Shown: positions 35,639 to 44,044 of the stretch, piece by piece
How positions within the stretch are numbered: position 1 is the first letter of the stretch
How the letters are laid out: every line of letters begins with the position of its first letter
Assembly: GCF_009184895.1 (NCBI RefSeq)
Contig: NZ_WESE01000001.1
Location: 62,001-126,000 of the forward strand
Source of the DNA: Nostocoides sp. F2B08
GTDB lineage: Bacteria > Actinomycetota > Actinomycetes > Actinomycetales > Dermatophilaceae
Direction of reading: 5' to 3'
Length of the DNA stretch: 64,000 nucleotides
The notes under the pieces: model-generated
The model's database searches: none
Seen by the model: only the letters and a program-made list of their open reading frames with translations
What the model was told of the DNA's origin: nothing
Program-made: the position numbers and the translations under genes

Positions 35639-37173
35639 GCCGCCACCGGTCCGCGGCCACGCAAGCCCAACGCCACGCCGATGTCCTCCCGCCGGGGCGA
35701 GCTCTCGCCACGGAGATCCGCCAAGGTCCAGGCCAGTCGCAGGCATCGGTCGAAACCGCGCAGGGTGAGCCAGCCACGGTCGATCGCCCGATGCAGGTCG
35801 GTCAGGCGTTCGGCTGGAAGGGCGAGCGGCCCACGCCGCAACAACCGACCGGGGACCCACGCGTTGAGGGTGTAGCCGTGCGCGGACCATCTCGCCCGCT
35901 GTAGCTCGCGCGCGTGGGCGACGCGCTCCTTGACCACAGCCGAGCTCTCCCCGACGGTGCCGGTCAGCGTTGCGAGACTGACGGGGGCCACCTGGATCTG
36001 CAGGTCGATGCGATCCGCCAGTGGGCCCCCGATGCGGCCCAGGTAGGTCCGGACCTCGCGCGGCTGGCACCGGCACTGCAGTCCCTTGCCGAACGCCATT
36101 CCGCACGGGCACGGGTTGGCCGCGAGGACGAGCTGGAAGCGGGCGGGGAAGGTCACGCTCTCCCGGGCCCGCGCGACCACGACCCGTCCGGACTCGAGCG
36201 GCTGCCGGAGCGACTGGAGGACGTCCTTGCGGAACTCGGGGGCCTCGTCCAAGAACAGGACCCCCCGATCGGCCCGCGACACCGCGCCCGGGCGCAGGTT
36301 CGCCCCACCGCCTCCACCGACGATCGCGGCCATCGAGGCGCTGTGGTGAGGAGCCACGAAGGGCGGCGTGATGTCGAGAGCGGTCTCCGGCCCGATCTCG
36401 CCGAGCACGGAACGCACCGACATGACACCGAGCGCCTCGTCCCGACCGAGCGTCGGCAGGATCGTGACCAGACGCTCGGCGAGCATCGTCTTGCCCGCGC
36501 CGGGCGGCCCGCTCAACATCAGATGGTGCCCGCCGGCCGCGGCGATCTCCAGGGCTAGTCTCGCCATGTCCTGTCCGACGACATCGGCGAGGTCGCCGTG
36601 GCCGCGACTGCACACGCTCGCCTCCCCTCCGGAGCCGTCGAGCGGGAGCCGATCGACCGGAGTGCAGCGGTAGGTCTCGACGAGGTCGGCGAGCGTCGCG
36701 AACGAATGGACGGCGATGTTCTGGACGAGCCCGGCCTCCGCGGCGTTGCCGGGTGGAACCACGACGCGCTCCGCTCCGGCTGCGGCCGCCGCCGCCACAG
36801 CCGGGAGAACGCCGGGCACGGGGCGGATGGTGCCGTCCAGACCGAGCTCACCGAGGTGCACCGTCGCCGCGGTGGTCGCGGCAGGGATGACGTTCTGCGC
36901 CGCCAGCACGGCGCAGGCGATCGGCAGGTCGAAGCCGCTGCCCCGCTTAGGAAGTGCGGACGGTGAGAGGTTGACGGTGATTCGGTCGCTCGGCAGGGGG
37001 TGTCCGGCCACGATGGCGGCCGCTCGGACCCGGCTCGGCGACTGCGCGCACGCCGCGTCGGGCAGGCCACTGATCGTGAACGCCGGCAGGCCTGGGGCTA
37101 CGTGTGCCTCGACGTTGACGACCGTCCCGACCAGACCGGTGATGCCGACGGACAGGGTCGACCCGAGCTTCAT
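35635..37173 (-). CDS. comM: Mg-chelatase-like AAA+ ATPase ComM/YifB
   Basis: A 512-residue hexameric AAA+ helicase; ComM promotes branch migration during integration of transforming DNA. The N-terminal Lon-like fold (NVEAHVAPGLPAFTISGLPD, residues 20-39) is followed by Walker A GPPGAGKT (222-229), Walker B LFLDEAPEF and the cysteine cluster NPCPCGMAFGKGLQCRC. ATG 37173 overlaps the yraN stop by 4 bases, and its own stop overlaps dprA. All motifs are intact. Confidence 0.95.
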   Translation of the reverse strand: MKLGSTLSVGITGLVGTVVNVEAHVAPGLPAFTISGLPDAACAQSPSRVRAAAIVAGHPLPSDRITVNLSPSALPKRGSGFDLPIACAVLAAQNVIPAATTAATVHLGELGLDGTIRPVPGVLPAVAAAAAAGAERVVVPPGNAAEAGLVQNIAVHSFATLADLVETYRCTPVDRLPLDGSGGEASVCSRGHGDLADVVGQDMARLALEIAAAGGHHLMLSGPPGAGKTMLAERLVTILPTLGRDEALGVMSVRSVLGEIGPETALDITPPFVAPHHSASMAAIVGGGGGANLRPGAVSRADRGVLFLDEAPEFRKDVLQSLRQPLESGRVVVARARESVTFPARFQLVLAANPCPCGMAFGKGLQCRCQPREVRTYLGRIGGPLADRIDLQIQVAPVSLATLTGTVGESSAVVKERVAHARELQRARWSAHGYTLNAWVPGRLLRRGPLALPAERLTDLHRAIDRGWLTLRGFDRCLRLAWTLADLRGESSPRREDIGVALGLRGRGPVAA

Positions 37174-37580
37174 GCCCCCACCCCCGTGATGTGCCGCACC
37201 TGGATCGGCTGTCCGCGGCGGATGAGCACACCGACGACGTCGATGCGTAGGCCGGACGCGGCCACCGCGGGGTTCTGCCGGAGCCACTGAGCCAGGAGCC
37301 TGCGCAGTCGCTGCTGCTTCACGGACGTCACCGCCTCGACCGGGTCCCCGAACCCGACGCCGCGGCGCGTCTTGACCTCGACCGCGACGACGACACCGTC
37401 CGGCTCGACGACGACGAGGTCGAGCTCGCCCTCGAGGCATCTCCAGTTGCGCGCGAGGACCCGCGCGCCCCGCTCGGTGAGGTAGCGAGCCGCCAGTGCC
37501 TCACCCACATCTCCCAACGACCTGCGGTCGTCCACGAGACCTGTGCCGTGCCCTGACGAGTCCTGCCCCGACGACTTCAT
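37170..37580 (-). CDS. yraN: YraN-family (UPF0102) endonuclease-like protein
   Basis: A 136-residue protein with the restriction-endonuclease-like fold of the YraN family. The conserved GE-x(n)-RNWRCLEGELDLVV block (about 28-57) and VAVEVKTRRG (66-75) supply the PD-(D/E)xK-type residues. It usually stands beside comM and dprA, as here, which hints at a role in DNA uptake or repair. Function is not established by experiment in most species. Stop overlaps comM by 4 bases. Confidence 0.92.
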   Translation of the reverse strand: MKSSGQDSSGHGTGLVDDRRSLGDVGEALAARYLTERGARVLARNWRCLEGELDLVVVEPDGVVVAVEVKTRRGVGFGDPVEAVTSVKQQRLRRLLAQWLRQNPAVAASGLRIDVVGVLIRRGQPIQVRHITGVGA

Positions 37581-37670
37581 GGCTCAAGCCTCGGTCGCCC
37601 ACCCGGACCGCACCAGGCCGCTCGAACCCGTTGTGGACGACGCGCCCGAGTCCAAGGCGCGATGGGGAGA

Positions 37671-37985
37671 TCAGAAGCCCGGCTTGGGCACCTCGAGGTC
37701 GGGCTGGGCGAGCTCCTCGACATTGACGTCCTTGAACGTCACCACTCTGACCTGCTTCGCGAAACGGGCCGGACGGTAGATGTCCCACACCCACGCGTCG
37801 TGCATCGTCACGTCGAAGTAGACCTCGGACCCCTCACCGCAGACCTTCACGTCCACCGAGTTGCACAGATAGAACCGCCGCTCCGTCTCCACGACATGGC
37901 TGAACAGGCCGACGACATCGCGGTACTCGCGATAGAGCGCGAGCTCCATCTCGGTCTCGTACTTCTCGAGGTCCTCCGAGCTCAT
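37671..37985 (-). CDS. DUF2469 family protein
   Basis: A 104-residue acidic protein found almost only in actinobacteria, always close to rnhB and yraN (Rv2901c in M. tuberculosis). It begins MSSEDLEKYETEMELALYRE, in the usual family form, and contains FYLCNSVDVKV and MHDAWVWDIYRPARF. No catalytic motif is recognised and no function is known. It is 12 bases downstream of rnhB, so probably in the same transcript. Confidence 0.93.
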   Translation of the reverse strand: MSSEDLEKYETEMELALYREYRDVVGLFSHVVETERRFYLCNSVDVKVCGEGSEVYFDVTMHDAWVWDIYRPARFAKQVRVVTFKDVNVEELAQPDLEVPKPGF

Positions 37986-37997
37986 GGCACTGTCCTA

Positions 37998-38765
37998 TCA
38001 CGCACCCTGGCCGATTCCGTCCTCGACGACGTCCGCAGACCCGTCGCCGAGCTCATCCCGACATCCGGGGATGTTCCACGACCGGCGGTGGTACTCCGTG
38101 GGTCCGAGTCGCCGCAGCGCCTCGAGGTGCTCAGGCGCCGCATACCCCTTGTTGTCCAGCCAGCCGTAGTCGGGGTGGTCCGCCGCCCGGTCGACGACCA
38201 AGCGGTCCCTGGCGACCTTGGCGAGCACCGAGGCCGCAGCGACCGAGGAGCAGCGCATGTCCGCCTTGATCATCGTGCGCACCGGCGGGGTGGACGCGCC
38301 CTCGTTGCCCTCGGCGAAGGCGAGCAGGCCGACCTCATCGGGGGAGGTCAGCCAGTCGTGGTTGCCGTCGAGGATCACGAGGTCGGGGACCGTTCCGAGC
38401 TGGGCGAGGGCGCGTCGGCCGGCCAGGCGCAGGCCGCCCATGATCCCGACGCTGTCGATCTCGTGGGGACTCGCGTGCCCGACGCCCCACGCAATGCACC
38501 ACCGCTCGATCCGAGGCACCATCCGCTCCCGGGCCGACGGGGTGAGCAGTTTGCTGTCCTTGACCCCGGTGGGCGCGCTCCGGCAGCCCTCGTCGATGAC
38601 GACGACTCCCACCGTCACCGGTCCGGCAAGGGCGCCGCGGCCGACCTCGTCCATACCTGCCAGCACCGGATACCCCTCACGCTGGAGCAGCCGCTCCGTG
38701 CGCAGGGACGGCTTGCGAGAGGTGACGACGGCACGGCGGCGAGGTGGCATGGAAGGGCGGCTCAC
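37998..38765 (-). CDS. rnhB: Ribonuclease HII
   Basis: Removes single ribonucleotides from DNA and RNA primers. The catalytic motif DEVGRGALAGP is at about residues 39-49, with further acidic residues in ILDGNHDW and KADMRCSSVAAAS. A basic 25-residue N-terminal extension precedes the core. The GTG start at 38765 overlaps the lepB stop (GTGA); ATG 38750 is an alternative. Length 255 residues is normal for actinobacteria. Confidence 0.95.
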   Translation of the reverse strand: MSRPSMPPRRRAVVTSRKPSLRTERLLQREGYPVLAGMDEVGRGALAGPVTVGVVVIDEGCRSAPTGVKDSKLLTPSARERMVPRIERWCIAWGVGHASPHEIDSVGIMGGLRLAGRRALAQLGTVPDLVILDGNHDWLTSPDEVGLLAFAEGNEGASTPPVRTMIKADMRCSSVAAASVLAKVARDRLVVDRAADHPDYGWLDNKGYAAPEHLEALRRLGPTEYHRRSWNIPGCRDELGDGSADVVEDGIGQGA

Positions 38766-39535
38766 GGTGCGGGGACGGCGGCGAAGACCTCAGGGTATGC
38801 CGGCAGCGTGCCGATCCGGCCGATCGGCCAGACCGTGACGATGCCGCGTCCGACGACGTTGTCCAGGGGCACCGAGCCCTCGCTCCCGTCACCGTCGAGA
38901 GGGTGGTAGCGCGAGTCCTGGGAGTCGGAGCGGTGGTCGCCCATGACCCACACCGAGTCCGGCGGCACGGTGATGTCGAAGCTGAGGCTCGATGGGTCGT
39001 CCCCCGGATAGACATACGGCTCCTCGATCGGAGAGCCGTTGACGGTGAGGCGCTGCTCGGCGTCGCAGCACACGACGCGGTCGCCGCCCACGCCGATGAC
39101 CCGCTTGATGAGGTGCTCGTCGGCCGGGTCAGGAAGGAGGCCGACGAAGGTCAGGGCCTGCTCGACGACACCGACCGGGTCGGTGCCCTCGGGTCGGCTG
39201 ATCTTGGGAAGCCAGCCCCCAGGGTCGCGGAAGACGACGACATCGCCGCGGTGGATACCGTCGAGCTGCTTGTGGAGCTTGCTGACGATGACCCGGTCTC
39301 CCACCTGCAGCGTGTCCTCCATAGATCCCGACGGGATGAAGAACGCCTGGGCCACCCAGGTCTTGACGACGAGGGAGAGGACCATCGCCATCACGACGAT
39401 GATCACGGTCTCGCGCACCGCGCCGAGCACCGAGCGCAGGAACCCGCGGGGCCGGGGTGGCGCCGGGCGCTGAGCCACGTGCCCGCCTCCGGTGCCCGAG
39501 TCCCTCGGGAGCGCCCTCGGCGGGGTGTCCGTCAC
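38762..39535 (-). CDS. lepB: Signal peptidase I (first of adjacent pair)
   Basis: Membrane serine protease that removes Sec and Tat signal peptides. A proline-rich cytoplasmic segment is followed by one membrane helix (about 43-63), the catalytic serine S71 in IPSGSMEDTL and the lysine K144 in IKRVIGVGGD, plus MGDHRSDSQDSR. GTG 39535 overlaps the stop of a second signal peptidase gene by 4 bases, and its own stop overlaps rnhB. Length 257 residues. This copy is the standard housekeeping type by position, as in mycobacterial lepB. Confidence 0.94.
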   Translation of the reverse strand: MTDTPPRALPRDSGTGGGHVAQRPAPPRPRGFLRSVLGAVRETVIIVVMAMVLSLVVKTWVAQAFFIPSGSMEDTLQVGDRVIVSKLHKQLDGIHRGDVVVFRDPGGWLPKISRPEGTDPVGVVEQALTFVGLLPDPADEHLIKRVIGVGGDRVVCCDAEQRLTVNGSPIEEPYVYPGDDPSSLSFDITVPPDSVWVMGDHRSDSQDSRYHPLDGDGSEGSVPLDNVVGRGIVTVWPIGRIGTLPAYPEVFAAVPAP

Positions 39536-40359
39536 GGCGGGGGCTCCTTCGGTCCGGTGTGCAGGGTAGGTCCGGTGTGGGGGGTAGGTTCGGTGTGGGG
39601 GGTAGGTTCGGTGGAGACTGCGATCGTGCTCACGGTCCGTGGATCGGTCGCGGGAGAACGTACGGCAGTATCCCCCATCCGGCTGACAACCCGCGCACCT
39701 GACCGGCCGGACGCGTGCAGTGGCGGCGACGTCACGGTCACAGCGGTCGGGTCGCCCCACCTCTGCCTCGGCCAGTACCGCCAGACGACCTCCCCCACCG
39801 CCTCGTCGGCCCGCAGCATCCCCCCACCGGGACGGCCGAGCGCCGAGCGAGAGTCGGCACTGTCGCCCCGGTTGTCACCGAGCACCCAGTAACGGTCCTC
39901 CGGCACCGTGACGTCGAAAGTCACCTGGTCCGTCGGCCCGGTCACGTACGGCTCGTCGAGCGGCCTGCCGTCGACGGTGATCCTGCCCTCTCCGTCGCAG
40001 CAGGCCACCCGGTCCCCGGGGACACCGACGACCCGCTTGACGTATGCGCTGCTCCCGTCGGTTCCGAAGAGTCGCGACAGTGCACCACCGGTTTCGCCGG
40101 CTGAGTCACCGCCGGGAGCGAGCAACCGAGACCCGTCGAGGACGACGACGTCGCCACGCTCGATGGCCGCCGTCCTCAGGACGAGCAGGCGGTCGCCGGG
40201 CTCGAGTCCGGGACGCATCGAGTCCGACGTGACGACGACCGTGTCGAGGACGAACAGCCGCGCGAGCAGGAGGGCGACGACGGCGACCCCCACCGCCAGC
40301 AGGATCGTCCTGCGTGACGAGTGGGGGTCGTCGTGTCGTGACTGGCTTCTCGCCGGCAC
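39532..40359 (-). CDS. Second signal peptidase I with repetitive C-terminal tail
   Basis: A divergent type I signal peptidase of 275 residues: membrane helix about 19-38, catalytic serine S47 in TSDSMRPGL, lysine K108 in YVKRVVGVPGD and LGDNRGDSADSR. After the last conserved box there are about 50 unconserved residues ending in TEP/TGP-T-P/L-H hexapeptides encoded by 18-bp repeats. The serine box is TSDSM rather than PSxSM. GTG 40359 is the first usable codon after the rplS stop; no good ribosome site is seen. It overlaps the first lepB by 4 bases. Confidence 0.88.
   Translation of the reverse strand: MPARSQSRHDDPHSSRRTILLAVGVAVVALLLARLFVLDTVVVTSDSMRPGLEPGDRLLVLRTAAIERGDVVVLDGSRLLAPGGDSAGETGGALSRLFGTDGSSAYVKRVVGVPGDRVACCDGEGRITVDGRPLDEPYVTGPTDQVTFDVTVPEDRYWVLGDNRGDSADSRSALGRPGGGMLRADEAVGEVVWRYWPRQRWGDPTAVTVTSPPLHASGRSGARVVSRMGDTAVRSPATDPRTVSTIAVSTEPTPHTEPTPHTGPTLHTGPKEPPP
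39551..39615. repeat. 18-bp tandem repeats coding the tail of the second signal peptidase
   Basis: Three full copies (39551-39568, 39569-39586, 39587-39604) and part of a fourth, of an 18-base unit of type GGTTCGGTGTGGGGGGTA. Because the unit is a multiple of three, copy-number changes would lengthen or shorten the protein tail without shifting frame. Confidence 0.85.
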
Positions 40360-40408
40360 GTCGTCGGCCGGGACGTGGTCGATCGTCGGGGGCGCGACCG
40401 GGAAGGCG

Positions 40409-40765
40409 TCAGTTCGCGGGGGTCTCGCGCTTCTCCTTGATCTTCGCCTTCTTCCCGCGCAGGCCGCGCAGGTAGTACAGCTTGGCGCGACGGACGTCAC
40501 CGCGGGTGACGACCTCGATCTTCTCGACGATCGGGGTGTGGAGTGGGAAGGTCCGCTCGACGCCGACCCCGAAGGAGATCTTGCGGACGGTGAAGGTCTC
40601 GCCGACCCCCCCGCCGTGGCGACGGATGACGACGCCCTGGAACACCTGGACGCGGGAGCGGTTGCCCTCGACGACCTTCACGTGCACCTTGACGGTGTCA
40701 CCGGCGCGGAAGTCGGGGATGTCGTCTCGCATCGACGCCTTGTCGAGCTCGTCGAAACGCTGCAT
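40409..40765 (-). CDS. rplS: 50S ribosomal protein L19
   Basis: Large-subunit protein at the subunit interface, 118 residues from ATG 40765. The N-terminal [19 protein letters not shown] and the [16 protein letters not shown] and [15 protein letters not shown] segments are typical. A GTG 9 codons earlier would add residues not seen in the family. It is followed by the signal peptidase pair, the usual actinobacterial order rplS-lepB-rnhB. Confidence 0.97.
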   Translation of the reverse strand: MQRFDELDKASMRDDIPDFRAGDTVKVHVKVVEGNRSRVQVFQGVVIRRHGGGVGETFTVRKISFGVGVERTFPLHTPIVEKIEVVTRGDVRRAKLYYLRGLRGKKAKIKEKRETPAN

Positions 40766-40972
40766 GGCTGCTTCGCATTCTGCACATGCCACAGGTCAGG
40801 TGCGGGTCGTTCGTGATGATTGGAGTCGTTCTCGAGCCGGCCGCGCTCTCGTCACGCTCACGGCGTGACCCATGAGCTCCCCCTGTGGCAGGGGCCAGGT
40901 CATCTCGAGTCCAAAGGTCCATGGTGCCAGAACCACCGCATACCGCGAAATCACGGGCGCGGTCCCGTCCCG

Positions 40973-42175
40973 TCAGCGCCTGACCGGCTTGCGCAGATCG
41001 ACGGTGGTCGGGTGCACCTCGCTCTCGCCGGGGATCACGCGGTATCCGGCCCTCCGGTACATCCGCAGGTTGCGGTCGCGGGAGCGGCCGGTGTTGAGCC
41101 AGAACTCGGTGACGTCCTCGGGCGCCTGCGCCTCGGCCCACGCGAGCAGCTCCCGGCCCAGCCCACGACCCTGCAGGTCGGGAGCGACCATGAGGCGCCC
41201 GATCCACCAGCGGTGCGGCTCGTCGGGCTTGCGCCGGGCGCGGACCGAGCCGACCAGTCGGCCCCCGGACCGGACCACCCACGTCGACCAGTCCCGCAGC
41301 GCGGCGACGTGCTGGTCGAGTGACTCGACCGGACCCTCCCACTCTCCCGCCGAGGCGGCGACCTCCTCCACCCAGCAGGCCCGCGTGAGCACCATGAGCT
41401 CGGGCGCGTCGGCGGGTGTGGCCGCGCGGATCCCGAGCTCGCCGAACCCGCGCATCTCGGCCGACCCATGCACGAGGTCGGGCCGACGTCGCGCGGTCCT
41501 CGAGACGCGCTGCTCGTGACGCCAGCGCGCGATCGCGGCATGGTCACCGGAGAGCAGGACGGGCGGCACGTCGCGCACGACCGAACCGTCGTGCCACGAG
41601 GAGGGCTTGGTGTACACGGGATACTCGAGCAGGCCGTCCTCGTGCGACTCCTCGACGAGGCTCTCGGGGTTGCCGACGACGCCGGGCACGAGCCGGCCGA
41701 CGGCCTCGACCATCGCGAGGACGGCCACCTCTCCACCGTTGAGCACGTAGTCGCCGAGCGAGACGACGTCGACCTGCCAGCCGAGCGTGTCGGCCGCGTA
41801 GGCGTAGACCCGTTCGTCGATCCCCTCATAGCGCCCGCATGCGAAAGCGAGCCATTCCTCCTGCGCCAGCTCACGCGCCAGCGCCTGGTCCAGTCGCCGA
41901 CCGGAGGGGCCGGGCACGATGAGTCTCGGCCGCATACCGCCCGGCCCGGAGCCGGCGAGTGAGTCCAGCGCCTCCTTCCACGGCTGCGGCTTCATGACCA
42001 TCCCGGCACCGCCCCCGAACGGGGTGTCGTCGACGGTGCGGTGCCGGTCGTGGGTGAAGTCGCGCAGGTCGTGCACGCGCACGTCGAGCAGCGCGTCGCG
42101 CCGTGCCTTCCCGATGAGCGAGAGGTCGAGCGGCGCGAGGTAGTCGGGGAAGATCGTGACGACGTCGATGCGCAC
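40973..42175 (-). CDS. trmD: tRNA m1G37 methyltransferase fused to a GNAT acetyltransferase
   Basis: The first 235 residues are a complete TrmD, which methylates G37 of tRNAs to prevent frameshifting: [13 protein letters not shown] (51-63), [11 protein letters not shown] (113-123) and the SAM-binding knot [11 protein letters not shown] (139-149). TrmD normally ends near residue 240-250. Here the frame continues into a GNAT domain (about 247-400) with the acetyl-CoA loop [11 protein letters not shown] (330-340) and a C-terminal [12 protein letters not shown]. There is no stop or start between them. The gene follows rimM by 3 bases. What the acetyltransferase half modifies is unknown. Confidence 0.94.
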   Translation of the reverse strand: MRIDVVTIFPDYLAPLDLSLIGKARRDALLDVRVHDLRDFTHDRHRTVDDTPFGGGAGMVMKPQPWKEALDSLAGSGPGGMRPRLIVPGPSGRRLDQALARELAQEEWLAFACGRYEGIDERVYAYAADTLGWQVDVVSLGDYVLNGGEVAVLAMVEAVGRLVPGVVGNPESLVEESHEDGLLEYPVYTKPSSWHDGSVVRDVPPVLLSGDHAAIARWRHEQRVSRTARRRPDLVHGSAEMRGFGELGIRAATPADAPELMVLTRACWVEEVAASAGEWEGPVESLDQHVAALRDWSTWVVRSGGRLVGSVRARRKPDEPHRWWIGRLMVAPDLQGRGLGRELLAWAEAQAPEDVTEFWLNTGRSRDRNLRMYRRAGYRVIPGESEVHPTTVDLRKPVRR

Positions 42176-42178
42176 GCG

Positions 42179-42733
42179 TCACTCCCGAGCGAGGTCGAGC
42201 AGCCCGGGCGGCGCGTCGATGACGAGACGACCCCCCTCGATGTCCACCTCGGTCACGATCGCTGAGACGAACGGCACCATGGCCTCGAGGCCGTCCTCGA
42301 GGCGGACGACGAGCAGGTCCTGCGCCGTGCCGGTCAGCAGCCCGCTCACCTCGCCCAGTCGGTCCCCCTCTGGGTCGACCGCGGCCAGCCCGACGAGCTC
42401 GTCCTCGTACCAGGCCTCTTCGTCGCCGTCGTCGCTGTCGCCCTCGGGGGCCGGGTCGGCGAGGAGCAGGCGGGTCCCCCGAAGTCCCTCGGCGCCGGTG
42501 CGGTCCGGGATCTCCTCGAACCCGAGCAGCCAGGTGTCGCGGTGCAGACGCGCCGAGGCCAGCGTCAGACGGCCCGGCACACCGGACCCCGTCGCAGCCT
42601 CGGTGGCGAACACCGTCGCGGGGGTGAAACGAGCCTCCGGGTCGTCGGTGTGCACCTGCACGGTCACCTCGCCGCGCAGTCCGTGCGGCTTGCCGATGCG
42701 GGCCACGAGTCGGTCAGTGCTCACGTCGTCCAT
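42179..42733 (-). CDS. rimM: Ribosome maturation factor RimM
   Basis: Binds S19 and assists 30S head assembly. The 184-residue protein has the N-terminal barrel beginning LVARIGKPHGLRGEVTV (about 9-25) and the C-terminal PRC barrel (AWYEDELVGLAAVDPEG onward), with an acidic linker between. ATG 42733 is preceded by GCAAGG; GTG four codons later is possible. Adjacent trmD begins 3 bases on. Two hairpins lie in the 263-base gap before khpA. Confidence 0.95.
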   Translation of the reverse strand: MDDVSTDRLVARIGKPHGLRGEVTVQVHTDDPEARFTPATVFATEAATGSGVPGRLTLASARLHRDTWLLGFEEIPDRTGAEGLRGTRLLLADPAPEGDSDDGDEEAWYEDELVGLAAVDPEGDRLGEVSGLLTGTAQDLLVVRLEDGLEAMVPFVSAIVTEVDIEGGRLVIDAPPGLLDLARE

Positions 42734-42761
42734 CCTTGCGTATGCGGTGGTCGGGTCACTC

Positions 42762-42786
42762 CTTTCTCTCCCCCGGAGAGAAGGGC
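42762..42786 (-). other. Hairpin in the rimM leader
   Basis: An 11-position stem (CCTTTCTCTCC with GGAGAGAAGGG, one non-Watson-Crick pair) and CCC loop lies 29 bases upstream of the rimM start. It could act as an attenuator for rimM-trmD or as the end of a processed transcript. Confidence 0.4.
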
Positions 42787-42873
42787 GGCTTACGGAGACA
42801 ACCCTTCTTGCCCCAACCGCGAGTTTCCCGGGTGAAGCCGCTCGACGTCAGGACACCGAGGCTTCCGGTGACG

Positions 42874-42910
42874 ACGACGGCGGGCATGCGTGTCGCATAC
42901 CCGCCGTCGT
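42874..42910 (-). terminator. Stable hairpin between khpA and rimM
   Basis: Seventeen base pairs (42874-42890 / 42894-42910; one pair is G-U in the minus-strand RNA) with a 3-base loop, 86 bases after the khpA stop. No T-tract. It probably terminates or attenuates the rpsP-khpA message before rimM. Confidence 0.6.
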
Positions 42911-42996
42911 GTGAATCGGAGCCGAACAAGCCGGTCAACGGACCCGGTCGTGCTGGTTACCGGCTCCGGGTCGCCGCCAACCGCAGGTGCGGTCGG

Positions 42997-43242
42997 TCAG
43001 CGGACCCGGTCGGTGTCGACGATGTCGATCCGGACGTTCTTGCCGCCCGCGAGGGCACCCATGACGGTGCGCAGGGCGCTGGCCGTCCGGCCTGAGCGGC
43101 CGATGACGCGACCGAGGTCGTCGGGGTGCACCCGGACCTCGAGCAGCTCACCGCCTCGGCGCAGCTCCTTGTGTCGTACGACGACGTCGTCCTTGTGGTC
43201 GACGATGCCGGTCACGAGGTGCTCGAGTGCCTCTTCGAGCAT
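42997..43242 (-). CDS. khpA: KH-domain RNA-binding protein KhpA
   Basis: An 81-residue single KH-domain protein. The GxxG loop is GRSG at residues 48-51 in LGRVIGRSGRTASALR. Such proteins, partnered with KhpB in Gram-positive bacteria, bind many RNAs and affect cell division and translation. It starts 5 bases after the rpsP stop, so the two are co-transcribed, the common arrangement in actinobacteria. Confidence 0.94.
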   Translation of the reverse strand: MLEEALEHLVTGIVDHKDDVVVRHKELRRGGELLEVRVHPDDLGRVIGRSGRTASALRTVMGALAGGKNVRIDIVDTDRVR

Positions 43243-43247
43243 GCGGA

Positions 43248-43838
43248 TCAGGCCTTGTCCTCGGCGCCGGAGTCAGCGTCGGTGTTCGTGCCGTCAGCGG
43301 ACGCGGCACCGGACTCGGTGTCAGCCGGCGTCGGCTCGGTGGCCGGCTCGTCGGCGACGGCGGCGACCTCGTCGGTTGCGGGGGTCTCCTCGGCCGGAGC
43401 CTCGACCTTCTCCTCCGCCTTCTTCTCGGTCTTCTTGGGAGCGGACTTCCTGCGGGCGGTGGTCGCGCCGCTGGAGTCCTCGGCGTCGGCCTTCGCGCCG
43501 GCGGCGGCAAGGGCTGCCTCGTAGAGCTCCTTCTTGCTCTTCTTCGGCTCCTTGACCTTGAGGGTGCCCTCGGCACCCGGCTCGCCCTTGAACTTCTGCC
43601 AGTCACCGGTGATCTTCAGCAGCGCGAGGACCGGCTCGGTCGGCTGCGCGCCGTTGCTCAGCCAGTACTGCGCCCGGTCGCTGTCGATGTCGATGAGCGA
43701 CGGCTCCTCGGTCGGGTGGTACTTGCCGATCTCCTCGATGGCCCGGCCGTCACGCTTGGTGCGGCTGTCCATGACGACGACGCGGTAGAACGGGGTGCGG
43801 ATCTTGCCCATCCGCTTGAGGCGAATCTTGACGGCCAC
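43248..43838 (-). CDS. rpsP: 30S ribosomal protein S16 with long charged tail
   Basis: Small-subunit assembly protein. The first 85 residues are the normal S16 ([31 protein letters not shown]). A tail of about 110 residues follows, first lysine-rich ([22 protein letters not shown]), then rich in Ala, Glu, Asp and Thr. Tails of this kind occur in other high-GC actinobacteria and are probably disordered. It is first in the rpsP-khpA pair. Confidence 0.96.
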   Translation of the reverse strand: MAVKIRLKRMGKIRTPFYRVVVMDSRTKRDGRAIEEIGKYHPTEEPSLIDIDSDRAQYWLSNGAQPTEPVLALLKITGDWQKFKGEPGAEGTLKVKEPKKSKKELYEAALAAAGAKADAEDSSGATTARRKSAPKKTEKKAEEKVEAPAEETPATDEVAAVADEPATEPTPADTESGAASADGTNTDADSGAEDKA

Positions 43839-43970
43839 GAGTGTGGTGTCTCCTTGTCATAGATACGAGGCACGGCGAGACCGGGTGGGGAACACGCGGG
43901 GAGCCGAGCCTCTGGGGTAGGCGCGCGCGACGACGACGAGAGGGGCCGTGCCGCACGGGTACGAGCGACC

Positions 43971-44000
43971 ATTCTGCCAGAGTCGCTCCGATGCTCCGAA
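43971..44000 (-). promoter_or_regulatory. Candidate promoter for rpsP
   Basis: On the minus strand TTCGGA... reads as TCCGAA complement at 43995-44000 and CAGAAT at 43971-43976, 18 bases apart. CAGAAT is a frequent actinobacterial -10; the -35 is weak. The leader would be about 125 bases. Confidence 0.35.
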
Positions 44001-44044
44001 CCGGCGCGGCGAGCCGTGGCAGGCCACCGACCTCAGGCACCGCC

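Noticed and set aside
38844-38940. Possible frameshift at the end of the first lepB
   Set aside because: The frame is continuous to the GTGA overlap with rnhB and all signal-peptidase boxes are present.
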